In this document: positions 36,771 to 36,798 of the stretch, piece after piece
Position numbering within the stretch: the stretch's first letter is position 1
How the letters are laid out: every line of letters starts with the position of its first letter
DNA from: JACQHM01 sp964535215
Lineage (GTDB): Bacteria > Methylomirabilota > Methylomirabilia > Methylomirabilales > JACQHM01
NCBI GenBank assembly: GCA_964535215.1
Contig: CAZHST010000030.1
Span: forward strand, 1-36,798
Direction of reading: 5' to 3'
DNA length: 36,798 bases
Program-made: the position numbers and the translations under genes
The notes under the pieces: model-generated
Database searches by the model: none
What the model saw: only the letters and a program-made list of their open reading frames with translations
What the model was told of the DNA's origin: nothing

Positions 36771-36798
36771 AATCTCGGCAGAAAAGGGTTCCAGAGGG

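Overview
The window is a GC-rich, gene-dense stretch of bacterial chromosome, probably from an uncultured Gram-negative lineage. The NC10/Methylomirabilota, Nitrospirota or Rokubacteria type of genome is my impression, not a proven assignment. Supporting signs are the AsmA-like envelope protein, an O-antigen-ligase-like polymerase, many GTG/TTG starts, and a GatCAB amidotransferase set. I found no rRNA, tRNA or CRISPR array.

Layout. 1-2300 (minus): a sulfur-carrier operon with a small peptide, a TusA-like protein, a DsrE-like protein with CxxC, a TusA domain fused to a ferritin-like diiron domain, and the first codons of a further gene. 2380-3990 (plus): a thioredoxin-fold protein and an NYN nuclease fused to a cold-shock domain. 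4008-7920 (minus): an AsmA-like protein, a glycosyltransferase and a LysR regulator in one operon. 7979-10034 (minus): a decayed accessory block. It holds remnants of a type I restriction system (hsdM/hsdS, two hsdR pieces), a REP-type transposase that has lost its HUH motif, and an intact DUF4258-DUF2283 pair. 10059-15967 (minus): pcrA/uvrD-like helicase, gatC, gatA, a gamma-glutamylcyclotransferase-like gene and gatB, tightly packed. 16280-16707 (plus): an antitoxin followed by an internally deleted VapC. 16759-20539 (minus): mutS and an aminotransferase. 20643-24823 (minus): a second accessory block with vapBC, a 1007-residue type IIG-like restriction-modification enzyme and a second DUF4258-DUF2283 pair, driven from a strong promoter with a palindromic operator. 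24963-31205 (plus): a four-gene BMP-type (nucleoside-like) ABC importer followed by a membrane-anchored sulfite-oxidase-fold molybdoenzyme. 31236-33672 (minus): aminotransferase, phosphoglycolate-phosphatase-like HAD protein and a metallophosphoesterase. 33783-34409: a retropepsin-like gene bracketed by two identical 73-bp direct repeats. 34410-36722 (plus): an O-antigen-ligase/TPR protein.

Two themes cut across the genes. First, degenerate 7-bp tandem repeats occur at ten or so places, between genes and inside reading frames (helicase, ligase), and one supplies a stop codon. Short palindromes also sit inside coding regions of the AsmA-like protein, mutS and the transposase. Second, several accessory genes (hsdM/hsdS, hsdR, the transposase, vapC) keep their beginning and end but have lost the middle. 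This is either an unusual mode of gene decay or an assembly collapse, and read mapping would tell which. The DUF4258-DUF2283 pair occurs twice, each time beside restriction genes, and is the best candidate here for a poorly described toxin-antitoxin-like module.
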